A stretch of DNA of 64,000 bases, taken from Bradyrhizobium sp. SZCCT0153 (GTDB lineage: Bacteria; Pseudomonadota; Alphaproteobacteria; Rhizobiales; Xanthobacteraceae). Below the pieces are notes generated by a model. It saw only the letters and a program-made list of their open reading frames with translations. It was not told the DNA's origin and ran no database searches. Shown piece after piece: positions 10,501 to 17,057 of the stretch (the first letter of the stretch is position 1; each line of letters opens with the position of its first letter). The stretch spans positions 558,001 through 622,000 of the forward strand of contig NZ_JAFCKS010000002.1 of the NCBI RefSeq assembly GCF_018129995.1, in the 5' to 3' direction. The position numbers were made by a program, and so were the translations under genes.

Positions 10501-10977
10501 ACCCACGGTCTGGTCCCGGGCGAGCTCAATGGATTGACACAGCCGGCGCTGGCCTTGTCGTCCCCGACGGTGACTGGAGAGGGCGGTGACGGCCTCCTGA
10601 CCATGGAGGAGATTCTCGGCCTCAAGCTCGATGCCGACTGGGTGATCCTGTCGGCCTGCAACACGGGTGCAGGTGCAGGTGCCGGCGCCGAGGCGGCGTC
10701 GGGGCTCGGCCGCGCGTTCTTCTACGCCGGAACGCGCGCCTTGCTGGTCACGAACTGGTCGGTGCATTCGCAATCGGCACGGCAACTGGTGACCGACCTG
10801 TTCAAGCGGCAGGCGGATGATCCCAAGCTGTCGCGGAGCCAGGCGCTGCGCGAGGCGATGATGGCCCTTGTCGACGGACCCGGCTATCTCAACAGCGAAG
10901 GCAAGACCGAGTTTGCCTATGCGCATCCGCTGTTCTGGGCGCCGTACACGATCATCGGCGATGGCGGCGTACGTTGA
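7558..10977 (+). CDS. Exported TPR-CHAT caspase-like protein
   Basis: 1139 residues from the ATG at 7558; longer starts exist, but this one precedes the signal peptide (about residues 20-37, LLPFAILLGLTGPAAALT). Next come four cysteines (about 45-95), a long TPR-like helical region (about 160-700), a coiled-coil stretch and a C-terminal CHAT domain (about 780-1135). Both catalytic residues of the caspase/separase-like fold are present: His983 in FATHG and Cys1034 in LSACNTG. CHAT proteins are usually cytoplasmic proteases activated by sensing TPRs, so an exported form is notable. It heads a four-gene operon. Confidence 0.85.
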   Translation: MSLETRNPFESRLDFNLPRKLLPFAILLGLTGPAAALTKEAALENCRMTVGKPIVQACMQAQGGRKAGADIEGCRAKASPQVRACVLAALNAANGRANVAVELPKEVAPKLDPGAALPKGFVAPPRSIADITAVLDGEKPDEKMLAELRSDADAAPTGKESRQDLAQFYFDRANARAQLGRLAESIADADKAVDVGRGLVGANMLGRMMQLQSLQHSLAGDPKRSLEIMQRLLRESASMPGAKGLQFNTNRGIASVLIQMGDVAQAEAYMRRSLTAIQEARTSGLPGWRASYAKFGQSWEGELEMSRAQIFEARGQFAEAEAAYRTAEIRKRSSTKAIMDADSPPAETILLQAIDGIVLNQARMKARQGRLAEAEVDARRALLSRLKDTGKYNPVTPRFVIGLASILVDQGRYDEAEKLGRVALEINKTVGVPEDSQATVQLFSQLAGILTIQRKTAEANDMFARIDKAIANWEPQRRQVFELNPSRIMSLYGAGQLDAGIAAAEQLVKKQIARVGENHFDAASARGTLAVGLMRARRDADAIREFKAAIPVMMANANENADDENTSVVAARSQRLQSIVESYLLLLARAEGNGIGEETFSLADAVRGRSVQQALAASSARAAAKDPALAELVRKEQDLTKQVNAQLGTLNNVLALPSAERDDKGVQQIQASIAALRGERDKARQQIKQKFPTYADLVSPRPPSVAEIRATLADNEAMLSFYFGHNGSFVWAVPKSGPVAFAAVKAGIGDIETKIRKLREALEPQAAMISDIPPFDLKLGYELYELLLKPVESGWKPANNLIVVTNGALGLLPLSLLPTAPAEVAQDEDPLFVGYRNVPWLARTHAVSTVPSAAALRTLRQLPPGKPGRGDLVAFGDPYFNKDQQAEAEAEGDQAKVLVADAAGNVTRGGPLKRRNSPKLEGVDSAELGLLPRLPDTADELKSIALALQADPSKVLFLGKSATESVVKTMDLSGFRILAFATHGLVPGELNGLTQPALALSSPTVTGEGGDGLLTMEEILGLKLDADWVILSACNTGAGAGAGAEAASGLGRAFFYAGTRALLVTNWSVHSQSARQLVTDLFKRQADDPKLSRSQALREAMMALVDGPGYLNSEGKTEFAYAHPLFWAPYTIIGDGGVR

Positions 10978-11016
10978 TCGCAGGTGAAGGCAGGCAAGGG
11001 CATGGGTGAATTCACA

Positions 11017-11460
11017 ATGAAGCGTCACATTCTGCTTGGGTTTATTGGTGCGGGTCTGTTGCTTTCGGGCGCATCGCGAGCGACACCTCTCATCACGGAA
11101 GAGGAAGCCAAATTGCCGCCGCCAAAGGGTGCGATCGCGGCGGACCGGCGCGGTATCATGCGCGGTCCAAAGGTGGAGTTCGTCTCGCCGGGCGACGCCG
11201 TCAACTCGCCCATGCGGCTCGTATTGAAATTCGAGTCGTATGGCGGGGCAAAGATTGATCCGGAGTCGGTGAAGGTGATCTTTCTGCGGACGCCGAATGT
11301 CGATCTCACCTCGCGGGTGAAGCCGTTTGTCCAGTCCGACGGCATCAACATGCAGGACGCGGAGTTGCCGCCGGGCGAATACACGGTTCGGGTCGACATC
11401 AAGGATAGCGATGGCAGGCCGGGCACGACCATCTTCACCCTGAAGGTCGCGCCCAAGTGA
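11017..11460 (+). CDS. Secreted beta-sandwich-like protein in the CHAT operon
   Basis: 147 residues from the ATG at 11017, chosen because it starts a clean signal peptide (MKRHILLGFIGAGLLL, cleavage after ASRA). The mature part is strand-rich, with a PKVEFVSPGDAVNSP opening and a C-terminal GEYTVRVDIKDSDGRPG motif typical of immunoglobulin-like or bacterial Ig sandwich domains. No cysteines are seen in the mature chain. It begins 39 bases after the CHAT gene and its stop overlaps the next start by four bases, so it is certainly in the same transcription unit. The function is unknown; binding a ligand for the CHAT protein is a guess. Confidence 0.75.
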   Translation: MKRHILLGFIGAGLLLSGASRATPLITEEEAKLPPPKGAIAADRRGIMRGPKVEFVSPGDAVNSPMRLVLKFESYGGAKIDPESVKVIFLRTPNVDLTSRVKPFVQSDGINMQDAELPPGEYTVRVDIKDSDGRPGTTIFTLKVAPK

Positions 11461-11654
11461 TATGTCCGTACTGCCAATCCGTGAATGCGGATGGTGTGCT
11501 GGTTTGCACGTCCTGCTCGCGCGACATCGCTGTCCCCGCGACGCTGATCGCGGAGCGGGATGATCTCCTGCGCAAGCGCGATGAGCTGCGCGACGAGCTG
11601 AAGCGGGCCAGGGGCGAGATCGAGGCCATCATGCTGCGCCGGAAGTCGCGCTGA
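11457..11654 (+). CDS. Short zinc-ribbon/coiled-coil protein
   Basis: 65 residues with a GTG start inside GTGA, a four-base overlap with the preceding gene. The N-terminus is a zinc ribbon with Cys3, Cys6, Cys17 and Cys20 (CPYC then CTSCSRD). The rest is a charged heptad-like coiled coil (LLRKRDELRDELKRARGEIE). There is no membrane segment, so it should be cytoplasmic. The next gene begins two bases later and shares the same cysteine spacing and architecture, so the pair looks like paralogues. A metal or redox sensor that pairs with the membrane partner is one possibility. Confidence 0.75.
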   Translation: MICPYCQSVNADGVLVCTSCSRDIAVPATLIAERDDLLRKRDELRDELKRARGEIEAIMLRRKSR

Positions 11655-11656
11655 CG

Positions 11657-12421
11657 ATGGAATGTCCGTTCTGCGCCGAGACGATCAAGGACGAAGCGAT
11701 CGCGTGCAAGCACTGCTCGCGGGATTTGCGCGTCGTGCGGCCAACGCTTCTCGAGATCGACGACATCGTTTCCGAACTGGACAAGCTCAGGCGCGATCTG
11801 GACCGCGTCAATGTCCGCCTTGAGCGATACAACAATCCGCTGCGCTATTTCGGAACGCATGCGCTGCTCTACGTCGTGATTCCGGCGGCGCTGCTGACCG
11901 TGGCACATGTCCTCGTGACCATCGCCTTCAACCTGTCTCCGATTCCGCTTCGGATTGCATCGATCGTCATCCCGCTGCTGTTCGGATTCGTCGCCTATCC
12001 CCTGCACAGGGTTTCGGCGATGGGGGCGTTTCTGCTGGCGGTCCTGGCCGCGAGCGTCAGCATCCTGGCGATGCTGACGGTCACTGGAATCCACGATCGC
12101 GTCCCGATCCTGCCGACGGTGTGGATTGAATGGCGGGAAGTGTTCGAATACGGGGTGAGCATCATGCTGGCCTTCGTCTCCGGAAACATCCTGGGCGTCT
12201 TGATCTTCCAGGTGCTGCCGCGTGTGCTTGCCCAGGGAGGCAAGCCGAACGCGTTCGCCTTCAGGATGGCGCGCTTGCTCGGACAGCATGTCGGTGAAGA
12301 ACAGTTGCGTCGCAGGGCTCGATTGATCCAGGACCTCATGCAAACCGTGGGGCCGCTGGCCGGCATCGCCGCGACGGCCGTCGGCTCGATCTACGCCGGC
12401 TTGAAGGGCTTGCTGGGATAG
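11657..12421 (+). CDS. Membrane zinc-ribbon/coiled-coil protein
   Basis: 254 residues. The N-terminal zinc ribbon (Cys3, Cys6, Cys17, Cys20; CPFC then CKHCSRD) has the same spacing as in the preceding 65-residue protein. A coiled-coil helix (about residues 35-58) follows, then about four membrane helices between 70 and 190 (for example ALLYVVIPAALLTVAHVLV) and a cytoplasmic-looking tail ending in a hydrophobic Gly/Ala stretch. It is the last gene of the CHAT operon. The topology puts a metal-binding head in the cytoplasm and could link it to the exported CHAT and beta-sandwich proteins. No family name is certain. Confidence 0.75.
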   Translation: MECPFCAETIKDEAIACKHCSRDLRVVRPTLLEIDDIVSELDKLRRDLDRVNVRLERYNNPLRYFGTHALLYVVIPAALLTVAHVLVTIAFNLSPIPLRIASIVIPLLFGFVAYPLHRVSAMGAFLLAVLAASVSILAMLTVTGIHDRVPILPTVWIEWREVFEYGVSIMLAFVSGNILGVLIFQVLPRVLAQGGKPNAFAFRMARLLGQHVGEEQLRRRARLIQDLMQTVGPLAGIAATAVGSIYAGLKGLLG

Positions 12422-12520
12422 CTGGCCGAGCGGTTCAGCGCCGTCGCCCGCTCCGGTCGGGTTTGCGCCGCTGCTTCTGCAGTTTTGCGACAAGATCCTT
12501 CAGCGCGTCCGCCAGCGCAG

Positions 12521-12922
12521 CTATCGCGTTTCGACCACCTCGCCGTCCTCCTTCACGAAGCGGCCGACGGGGTTGTCCAGGAGGTCGACCACCGCTTCCG
12601 AGGGCCGGCACAATCGCGTGCCCTTTGGCGTCACGACGATCGGACGGTTGATCAGGATGGGATGCGCGAGCATCTGATCGATCAGCTCGTCGTCGGACCA
12701 TTTGGTGTCGTCGAGGCCGAGGTCGCGATAGGGCGTGCCTTTCTCCCGCAGCAGCGCGCGAGCGGACATGCCCATGGCCTTGACGAGCCCGACCAGTGTT
12801 TCGCGGGATGGCGGCGTCTTCAAATATTCGATGACGACAGGCTCGACGCCGCTCTGCCGGATCATCGCCAGCGTGTTGCGCGAGGTGCCGCAGTCGGGGT
12901 TGTGATAGATCGTGACGCTCAT
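12521..12922 (-). CDS. arsC: Arsenate reductase, glutaredoxin-dependent ArsC
   Basis: 133 residues. Reduces arsenate to arsenite using glutathione and glutaredoxin. Family marks are the catalytic Cys11 in HNPDCGTSRNTL and the C-terminal HPILINRPIVVTPKGTRLC, which carries the arginines that bind the oxyanion. The length fits the ArsC/Spx-like family. The ATG overlaps the end of aqpS by four bases, so it is translated from the arsR1-aqpS-arsC operon. Another reading frame continues past the arsC stop to 12435, but I do not regard it as a gene. Confidence 0.95.
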   Translation of the reverse strand: MSVTIYHNPDCGTSRNTLAMIRQSGVEPVVIEYLKTPPSRETLVGLVKAMGMSARALLREKGTPYRDLGLDDTKWSDDELIDQMLAHPILINRPIVVTPKGTRLCRPSEAVVDLLDNPVGRFVKEDGEVVETR

Positions 12923-13623
12923 CGGGTCGTCTCCGCGATTGGGATGGGGCCTCGCGCCTCGGGCCGTCCGAGCAGCCAGTTCATCAGCAGCATGCCGGCA
13001 AGGGCTCCGCAGAGCTCCGCGAGGATGAATCCGGGCAGGTCGGCGGGACGTATGCCCGAGAACGTGTTTGTCAGCGACCTTGCGATCGCCACCGCCGGAT
13101 TGGCAAACGAGGTCGAGGCCGTGAACCAGTACGCCGCCGTGATGTACAGGCCGACCAGCCAGGGGACGGCAGTGCGCTGGAAACGGATGCCGGCCAGGAT
13201 CGTTGCGACGAGGCCGAAGGCGGCGACGGCTTCGGCGAACCATTGCGGCCCTCCGGTTCGCACCTTCGTCGAGAGGTCGATCAGCGGGAGTCCGAACATC
13301 AGATGCGCTGCCATCGTTCCCGCAATGCCGCCGGCGATCTGCGCGGCCACGTAAAGTCCGGCCTCGTTCACCGGCAGTTCGCGCTTGCCGGTAAAGACCA
13401 GCGTGACCGCCGGATTGAAGTGCGCGCCGGAGATCGGTCCGAGCACGGTGATCAGGACGACCAGAATGGCGCCGGTCGGCAACGTATTGCACAGAAGCGC
13501 CAGAGCGGCGTCCTTGGTCAGCGTCTCGGCCATGATGCCCGATCCGACCACCGTGGCGACGAGAATGGCCGTGCCCAGCGCTTCAGCCGCGAGGCGGCGC
13601 GGAAGATCGAACTGGTCAGGCAC
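12919..13623 (-). CDS. aqpS: Aquaglyceroporin, AqpS-type arsenite channel
   Basis: 234-residue membrane channel of the MIP family with both signature NPA motifs (Asn70-Ala72 in HFNPAVT and Asn175-Ala177 in FANPAVAIAR) and six hydrophobic helices. In Sinorhizobium an aquaglyceroporin, AqpS, replaces the ArsB pump and lets arsenite made by ArsC leave down its gradient; the arrangement arsR-aqpS-arsC here is the same. The start at 13623 overlaps the end of arsR1 by 8 bases. The transport role is inferred from this established context. Confidence 0.92.
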   Translation of the reverse strand: MPDQFDLPRRLAAEALGTAILVATVVGSGIMAETLTKDAALALLCNTLPTGAILVVLITVLGPISGAHFNPAVTLVFTGKRELPVNEAGLYVAAQIAGGIAGTMAAHLMFGLPLIDLSTKVRTGGPQWFAEAVAAFGLVATILAGIRFQRTAVPWLVGLYITAAYWFTASTSFANPAVAIARSLTNTFSGIRPADLPGFILAELCGALAGMLLMNWLLGRPEARGPIPIAETTR

Positions 13624-13978
13624 GGCTTTTCTCCTTTCGTTTTGGCGAGCAGCAGGCTTGAAGGCTATCGACGACCGGCTCGCAAACTTCCGGCCGCCCG
13701 CCGCAGCAATCCCGCAGCAGGAAGACCGCGACGTCCCGGAATTCGGAAAGGTTGGCGCGGTAGACGATCGAGCGGCTGCGGCGCTCGGAGCTGACGAGGC
13801 GCGCGCGTGTCAGGATCGACAGATGGGCCGACAGCGTGTTCGGAGGGACTTCCAGCAGGCGGGCGAGGTCGCCGGCCGCAAGGCCGTCGGGCTCGTGCCT
13901 GACGAGCGTCCGGAACGCCTCCAGGCGGGTCGACTGGGAGAGGGCGGCGAGCGCGAGAACGGCTTCTTCAGTTTCCAT
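13616..13978 (-). CDS. arsR: ArsR-family arsenite-responsive repressor (first copy)
   Basis: 120 residues from the ATG at 13978; a longer start (14014) would run into the operator. It has a winged-helix fold with recognition helix NTLSAHLSILTRARL. Candidate metalloid ligands are Cys91, Cys92 and Cys99 after the last helix, with a further Cys109-Cys110 pair near the C-terminus. It should repress its own operon and release it when arsenite binds. It heads arsR1-aqpS-arsC. An imperfect inverted repeat covers its start region. It differs clearly from the divergent arsR at 14102. Confidence 0.9.
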   Translation of the reverse strand: METEEAVLALAALSQSTRLEAFRTLVRHEPDGLAAGDLARLLEVPPNTLSAHLSILTRARLVSSERRSRSIVYRANLSEFRDVAVFLLRDCCGGRPEVCEPVVDSLQACCSPKRKEKSRA

Positions 13979-14007
13979 ATATCCAGATTTATGGAAATAT
14001 TGGATTT
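13974..14007. promoter_or_regulatory. Candidate operator of arsR1-aqpS-arsC
   Basis: An AT-rich imperfect inverted repeat centred on TCCAGATTTATGGA, extending as CCATATATCCA on the left and TGGAAATATTGG on the right (about 10 of 13 arm positions pair). It overlaps the start codon of arsR1, a normal place for an ArsR operator. It does not resemble the ATTCTAGAA sites of the second arsR. Confidence 0.45.
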
Positions 14008-14051
14008 CCGTCAACCGAATCCGGAGCGCCTTCTCGGTTCATATTTCGAAT

Positions 14052-14060
14052 ATTCTAGAA
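14052..14060. promoter_or_regulatory. Candidate ArsR2 operator (ATTCTAGAA) before arsR2
   Basis: ATTCTAGAA at 14052-14060 lies 42 bases before arsR2 in an AT-rich patch. The same core occurs as a perfect palindrome at 14443-14456, before the next gene. Two copies in one island, both just upstream of genes likely controlled by arsR2, make it a good operator candidate. Confidence 0.5.
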
Positions 14061-14101
14061 GTACAGTTGACGGCGCAGACGGTCGGACGCAATATGGAGC
14101 G

Positions 14102-14419
14102 ATGAAGATCGCTGACGCAGCCGCACGTCTGGAAGCCTTGGGCAATCAAACCCGGCTCCAGATCTATCGCGCCCTGGTCCGGGCAGGGCACTCGGGCATG
14201 CCCGTGGGCCGTTTACAGGAGAAGCTGAAGATCCCGGCGTCGACGCTGTCGCATCACATCAAGACGCTGGTCTCGGTCGGGCTTGTCAGTCAAGTCCGGG
14301 AATCGACGACCCTGGTCTGTCACGCGAACTTCGATGCGATGCGGGGGCTGGTCGATTTTCTGGCGGCGGAGTGCTGCGCAGACGAAGTCGGATGCAGGAA
14401 TGCGCAGACGGCGGCGTGA
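14102..14419 (+). CDS. arsR: ArsR-family arsenite-responsive repressor (second copy)
   Basis: 105 residues. Winged-helix repressor with recognition helix STLSHHIKTLVSVGL. The metalloid site is Cys91, Cys92 and Cys98 (ECCADEVGC), the same spacing as Cys95/96/102 in the Acidithiobacillus ferrooxidans ArsR, so this is an A. ferrooxidans-type sensor. The open frame begins much further upstream, but the ATG at 14102 fits family length; GGAG ends two bases before it. It heads the rightward half of the arsenic island, 50 bases before the flavoprotein gene. Confidence 0.9.
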   Translation: MKIADAAARLEALGNQTRLQIYRALVRAGHSGMPVGRLQEKLKIPASTLSHHIKTLVSVGLVSQVRESTTLVCHANFDAMRGLVDFLAAECCADEVGCRNAQTAA

Positions 14420-14442
14420 TCCTTCTCGGCCGATTTATTCGA

Positions 14443-14456
14443 TCATTCTAGAATGA
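14443..14456. promoter_or_regulatory. Perfect palindrome TCATTCTAGAATGA, candidate ArsR2 operator
   Basis: A 14-base perfect palindrome placed 14 bases before the start of the flavoprotein gene and 24 bases after the arsR2 stop. Its core is shared with the site at 14052-14060. Its position suggests a second promoter inside the arsR2 unit under the same repressor. Confidence 0.55.
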
Positions 14457-14469
14457 CGGGAGTAGGGAC

Positions 14470-15840
14470 ATGAGCGACGTGAAGACAGTTGCCGTCGTCG
14501 GGGCGGGGCCGGTGGGTCTCGCTGCGGCCGCCCATGTGCTCGAACGCGGCATGTCGCCCATCGTGCTCGAGGCCGGACCCGAAGCGGGACACGCGGTTCG
14601 CCAGTGGAGCCACGTCCAGCTCTTCTCGCCATGGGAATACAATGTCGACAACGCCGCCGCGCGTTTGCTCGCACCGACGGGATGGAATTCGCCGGATCCC
14701 AAGTCCTATCCGACCGGCGGCGAACTGCTCGATCGATATCTGACGCCGCTCGCGAGGCGAACGCCGCTGCGCGAAGTGATCCGGACATCCAGCCGCGTCT
14801 CTGCCATCAGCCGCGTCGGTTTCGACAAGGCGAAGACCCGGGGACGAAACCAGGTGCCTTTCGAAATCCGCTACCAGAACGGCAAAGGTCCCGAAGTCCT
14901 GCGCGCGGATGCCGTGATCGATACATCAGGCACATGGTTCTCGCCCAATCCGGCCGGCGGTAACGGCTTGCCGGCGATCGGCGAGCGTGAATGCGCCGGC
15001 CACATCGGCTACGGCATGCCGGATGTCCGCGGGGCCGCTCGCGCCAGATATGCCGGCAAGACCGTCGCGGTGCTCGGCGCCGGTCATTCCGCGGTGGGCA
15101 CGCTGATCGATCTCGTGCATCTCGCGGACGAGGTGCCGGGGACGCAAGCGATCTGGCTGTTGCGCGGCGCCGATCCCGCCAAGGCATTTGGCGGCGGCCG
15201 CAACGACAAGCTTGCCGCACGCGGCGAGCTTGGCAGCGCCTTCGCCGCGCTTGTTGCCGCCGGGAAGATCAAGGTCGAGACCGAATTCGGCGTCACGCAT
15301 CTGTCCGAATCCGACGGTCGCCTCAGGATCGCGGCCGGCAGCTGTTGCGGCGCGCGAAGCGTGGTTGCGGATGAGCTGATCGTGTCCACCGGCTTTCGTC
15401 CCGATCTGTCGTTCCTGTCCGAACTGCGCCTGCGGCTCGATCCCGCCATCGAGGCACCGGCCGCGCTGGCGCCGCTGATCGATCCCAACGAGCACAGCTG
15501 CGGTACGGTGCGCCCGCACGGCGCGCGCGAGCTCGCGCATGACGAGCCGGGTTTCTATCTCGCCGGCATGAAGTCCTACGGGCGCGCCCCGACTTTTCTC
15601 ATGATGACGGGCTATGAGCAGGTCCGCTCGATCGCGGCCGAACTTGCCGGCGACAAGGAGGCTGCGGCGAGGGTCGAGCTCGTGCTGCCGGAGACCGGCG
15701 TCTGCACGCGCGGCGGCGTCGAGTCCATTGAAGCCGCATCAGGGTGTTGCGGCGGGCCGGCGAAGCAGGAACCAACGGCCTGTTGCGCCGCCGACGAAGC
15801 GGCGAAGGAGGCAGGTGGCGCGGGGTGCGGTTGTTCATGA
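14470..15840 (+). CDS. Arsenic-island FAD/NAD(P) flavoprotein with Cys-rich tail
   Basis: 456 residues. Two dinucleotide-binding motifs are visible: VVGAGPVGLAAA at the N-terminus (FAD) and VLGAGHSAVGTL around residue 200 (NADPH), with STGFRPD near 310, as in flavin-containing monooxygenases and related oxidoreductases. Such proteins recur in ars clusters and are sometimes called ArsO. The last 35 residues carry three cysteine pairs (Cys426-427, 438-439, 453 and 455), plausible for binding arsenite or another thiophilic metal. The substrate is not known. Its stop overlaps the MFS start by four bases. Confidence 0.8.
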   Translation: MSDVKTVAVVGAGPVGLAAAAHVLERGMSPIVLEAGPEAGHAVRQWSHVQLFSPWEYNVDNAAARLLAPTGWNSPDPKSYPTGGELLDRYLTPLARRTPLREVIRTSSRVSAISRVGFDKAKTRGRNQVPFEIRYQNGKGPEVLRADAVIDTSGTWFSPNPAGGNGLPAIGERECAGHIGYGMPDVRGAARARYAGKTVAVLGAGHSAVGTLIDLVHLADEVPGTQAIWLLRGADPAKAFGGGRNDKLAARGELGSAFAALVAAGKIKVETEFGVTHLSESDGRLRIAAGSCCGARSVVADELIVSTGFRPDLSFLSELRLRLDPAIEAPAALAPLIDPNEHSCGTVRPHGARELAHDEPGFYLAGMKSYGRAPTFLMMTGYEQVRSIAAELAGDKEAAARVELVLPETGVCTRGGVESIEAASGCCGGPAKQEPTACCAADEAAKEAGGAGCGCS

Positions 15841-17057
15841 CGCCGGTCCCTGCGGGCCAGGCCCGAGGTCCGTTCGCCATCGTGTTCGCGCTCGGCACCG
15901 CGCAAACCATCGCGTGGGCGTCGAGTTACTATCTCCCCGCCATCCTGGCTGCGCCGATCGCGCGCGATCTCGGTCTTGCGCCGACTTACGTGTTCGGCGC
16001 GCTGTCGGGAGCGCTCGTGATCTCCGGGCTGCTCGGCCCGCGCGTCGGGCACGCCATCGATACGTTCGGAGGGCGAAGCCTGCTCGCCATCTCGAACCTC
16101 GTGTTCGTAGCAGGCTTGCTCCTGCTGTCCGTCGCCCATGGCGTAGCGGTCCTGATTGCAGCCTGGACGCTGCTCGGGATCGGCATGGGCATGGGGCTCT
16201 ATGAAGCGGCTTTCGCGACGCTTGCGCGCATCTATGGCACCCATGCACGACGAACCATTACCGGCATCACCCTGATTGCCGGCTTTGCCAGCACCCTCGG
16301 CTGGCCCCTCACGACGTGGCTGGATTCCGAGTACGGCTGGCGTGTGGCCTGCCAGGTCTGGGCGGTGATCCATATCGGCCTTGCGTTGCCGCTCAATCTC
16401 TCGCTGCCGCGTGCGGTCCCGTTGGACCAGCAGTCCCGACCGGGCACCGGCGCGCACCAGCAGACCGGACGCCAGAGCGAGACTTTCGCCATGGTGCTGC
16501 TGGCCTACATGTTTGCGGCAGCAAGTTTCGTCAGTTCGGGAATCTCGGCCATTCTGCCGACCATGCTGGTTGCGTTCGGCGCGACACCGGCCCAGGCCTT
16601 GCTCGCGGGCGCGTTGGTTGGCCCTGCGCAGGTCGGCGCGCGCCTGCTGGAGGCAGGATGGCTCGCCCGGTTTCATCCGCTGCTCTCGGCGAGGCTGGCC
16701 GTGCTGATGAATCCAATCGGCGTCGTTGCGCTGGTGGTGGGCGGACCCTTGCTCGCGTCGACTTTCACGGTGCTGTACGGGGCAGGCAACGGCATCATCA
16801 CCATTGCCCGCGGGACGCTCCCATTGGTGCTGTTCGGGCCGGCCGGATTCGGCAGGCGCGTCGGCATGATCTCGCTGCCGTCCCGGGTGACGGGTGCCGC
16901 CGCGCCGCTCGCATTGGGGTTGATGGTGGAGCACATCGGCAGCGGTGCGCTGTGGATCAGTGCGCTGGTCTCGGTCTCGGCCTTCTTTGCGCTTCTGCTG
17001 CTTCGTACGGACGAGGCGCCATCGAAACCGCTTCAGGCGGGAGGACAGCATTCGTAA
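15837..17057 (+). CDS. MFS transporter of the arsenic island (first)
   Basis: 406 residues, about twelve membrane helices in two halves with a central loop near residues 195-215. It starts at the ATG in ATGA that overlaps the flavoprotein stop, so the two are coupled. A longer open frame upstream is a shadow of the flavoprotein tail. The position after arsR2 and an As-linked flavoprotein suggests efflux of an arsenical, either an organoarsenical or the flavoprotein product. The sequence alone does not show the substrate, and I do not assign ArsJ because no GAPDH-like partner is present. Confidence 0.8.
   Translation: MTPVPAGQARGPFAIVFALGTAQTIAWASSYYLPAILAAPIARDLGLAPTYVFGALSGALVISGLLGPRVGHAIDTFGGRSLLAISNLVFVAGLLLLSVAHGVAVLIAAWTLLGIGMGMGLYEAAFATLARIYGTHARRTITGITLIAGFASTLGWPLTTWLDSEYGWRVACQVWAVIHIGLALPLNLSLPRAVPLDQQSRPGTGAHQQTGRQSETFAMVLLAYMFAAASFVSSGISAILPTMLVAFGATPAQALLAGALVGPAQVGARLLEAGWLARFHPLLSARLAVLMNPIGVVALVVGGPLLASTFTVLYGAGNGIITIARGTLPLVLFGPAGFGRRVGMISLPSRVTGAAAPLALGLMVEHIGSGALWISALVSVSAFFALLLLRTDEAPSKPLQAGGQHS

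Noticed and set aside
12435..12701. Frame whose end reads NAIAALADALKDLVAKLQ and extends 86 bases past the arsC stop
   Set aside because: The tail looks protein-like, but there is no start codon or ribosome site near it, and arsC has a normal length, so a frameshifted extension is not needed. Comparison with relatives would settle it.
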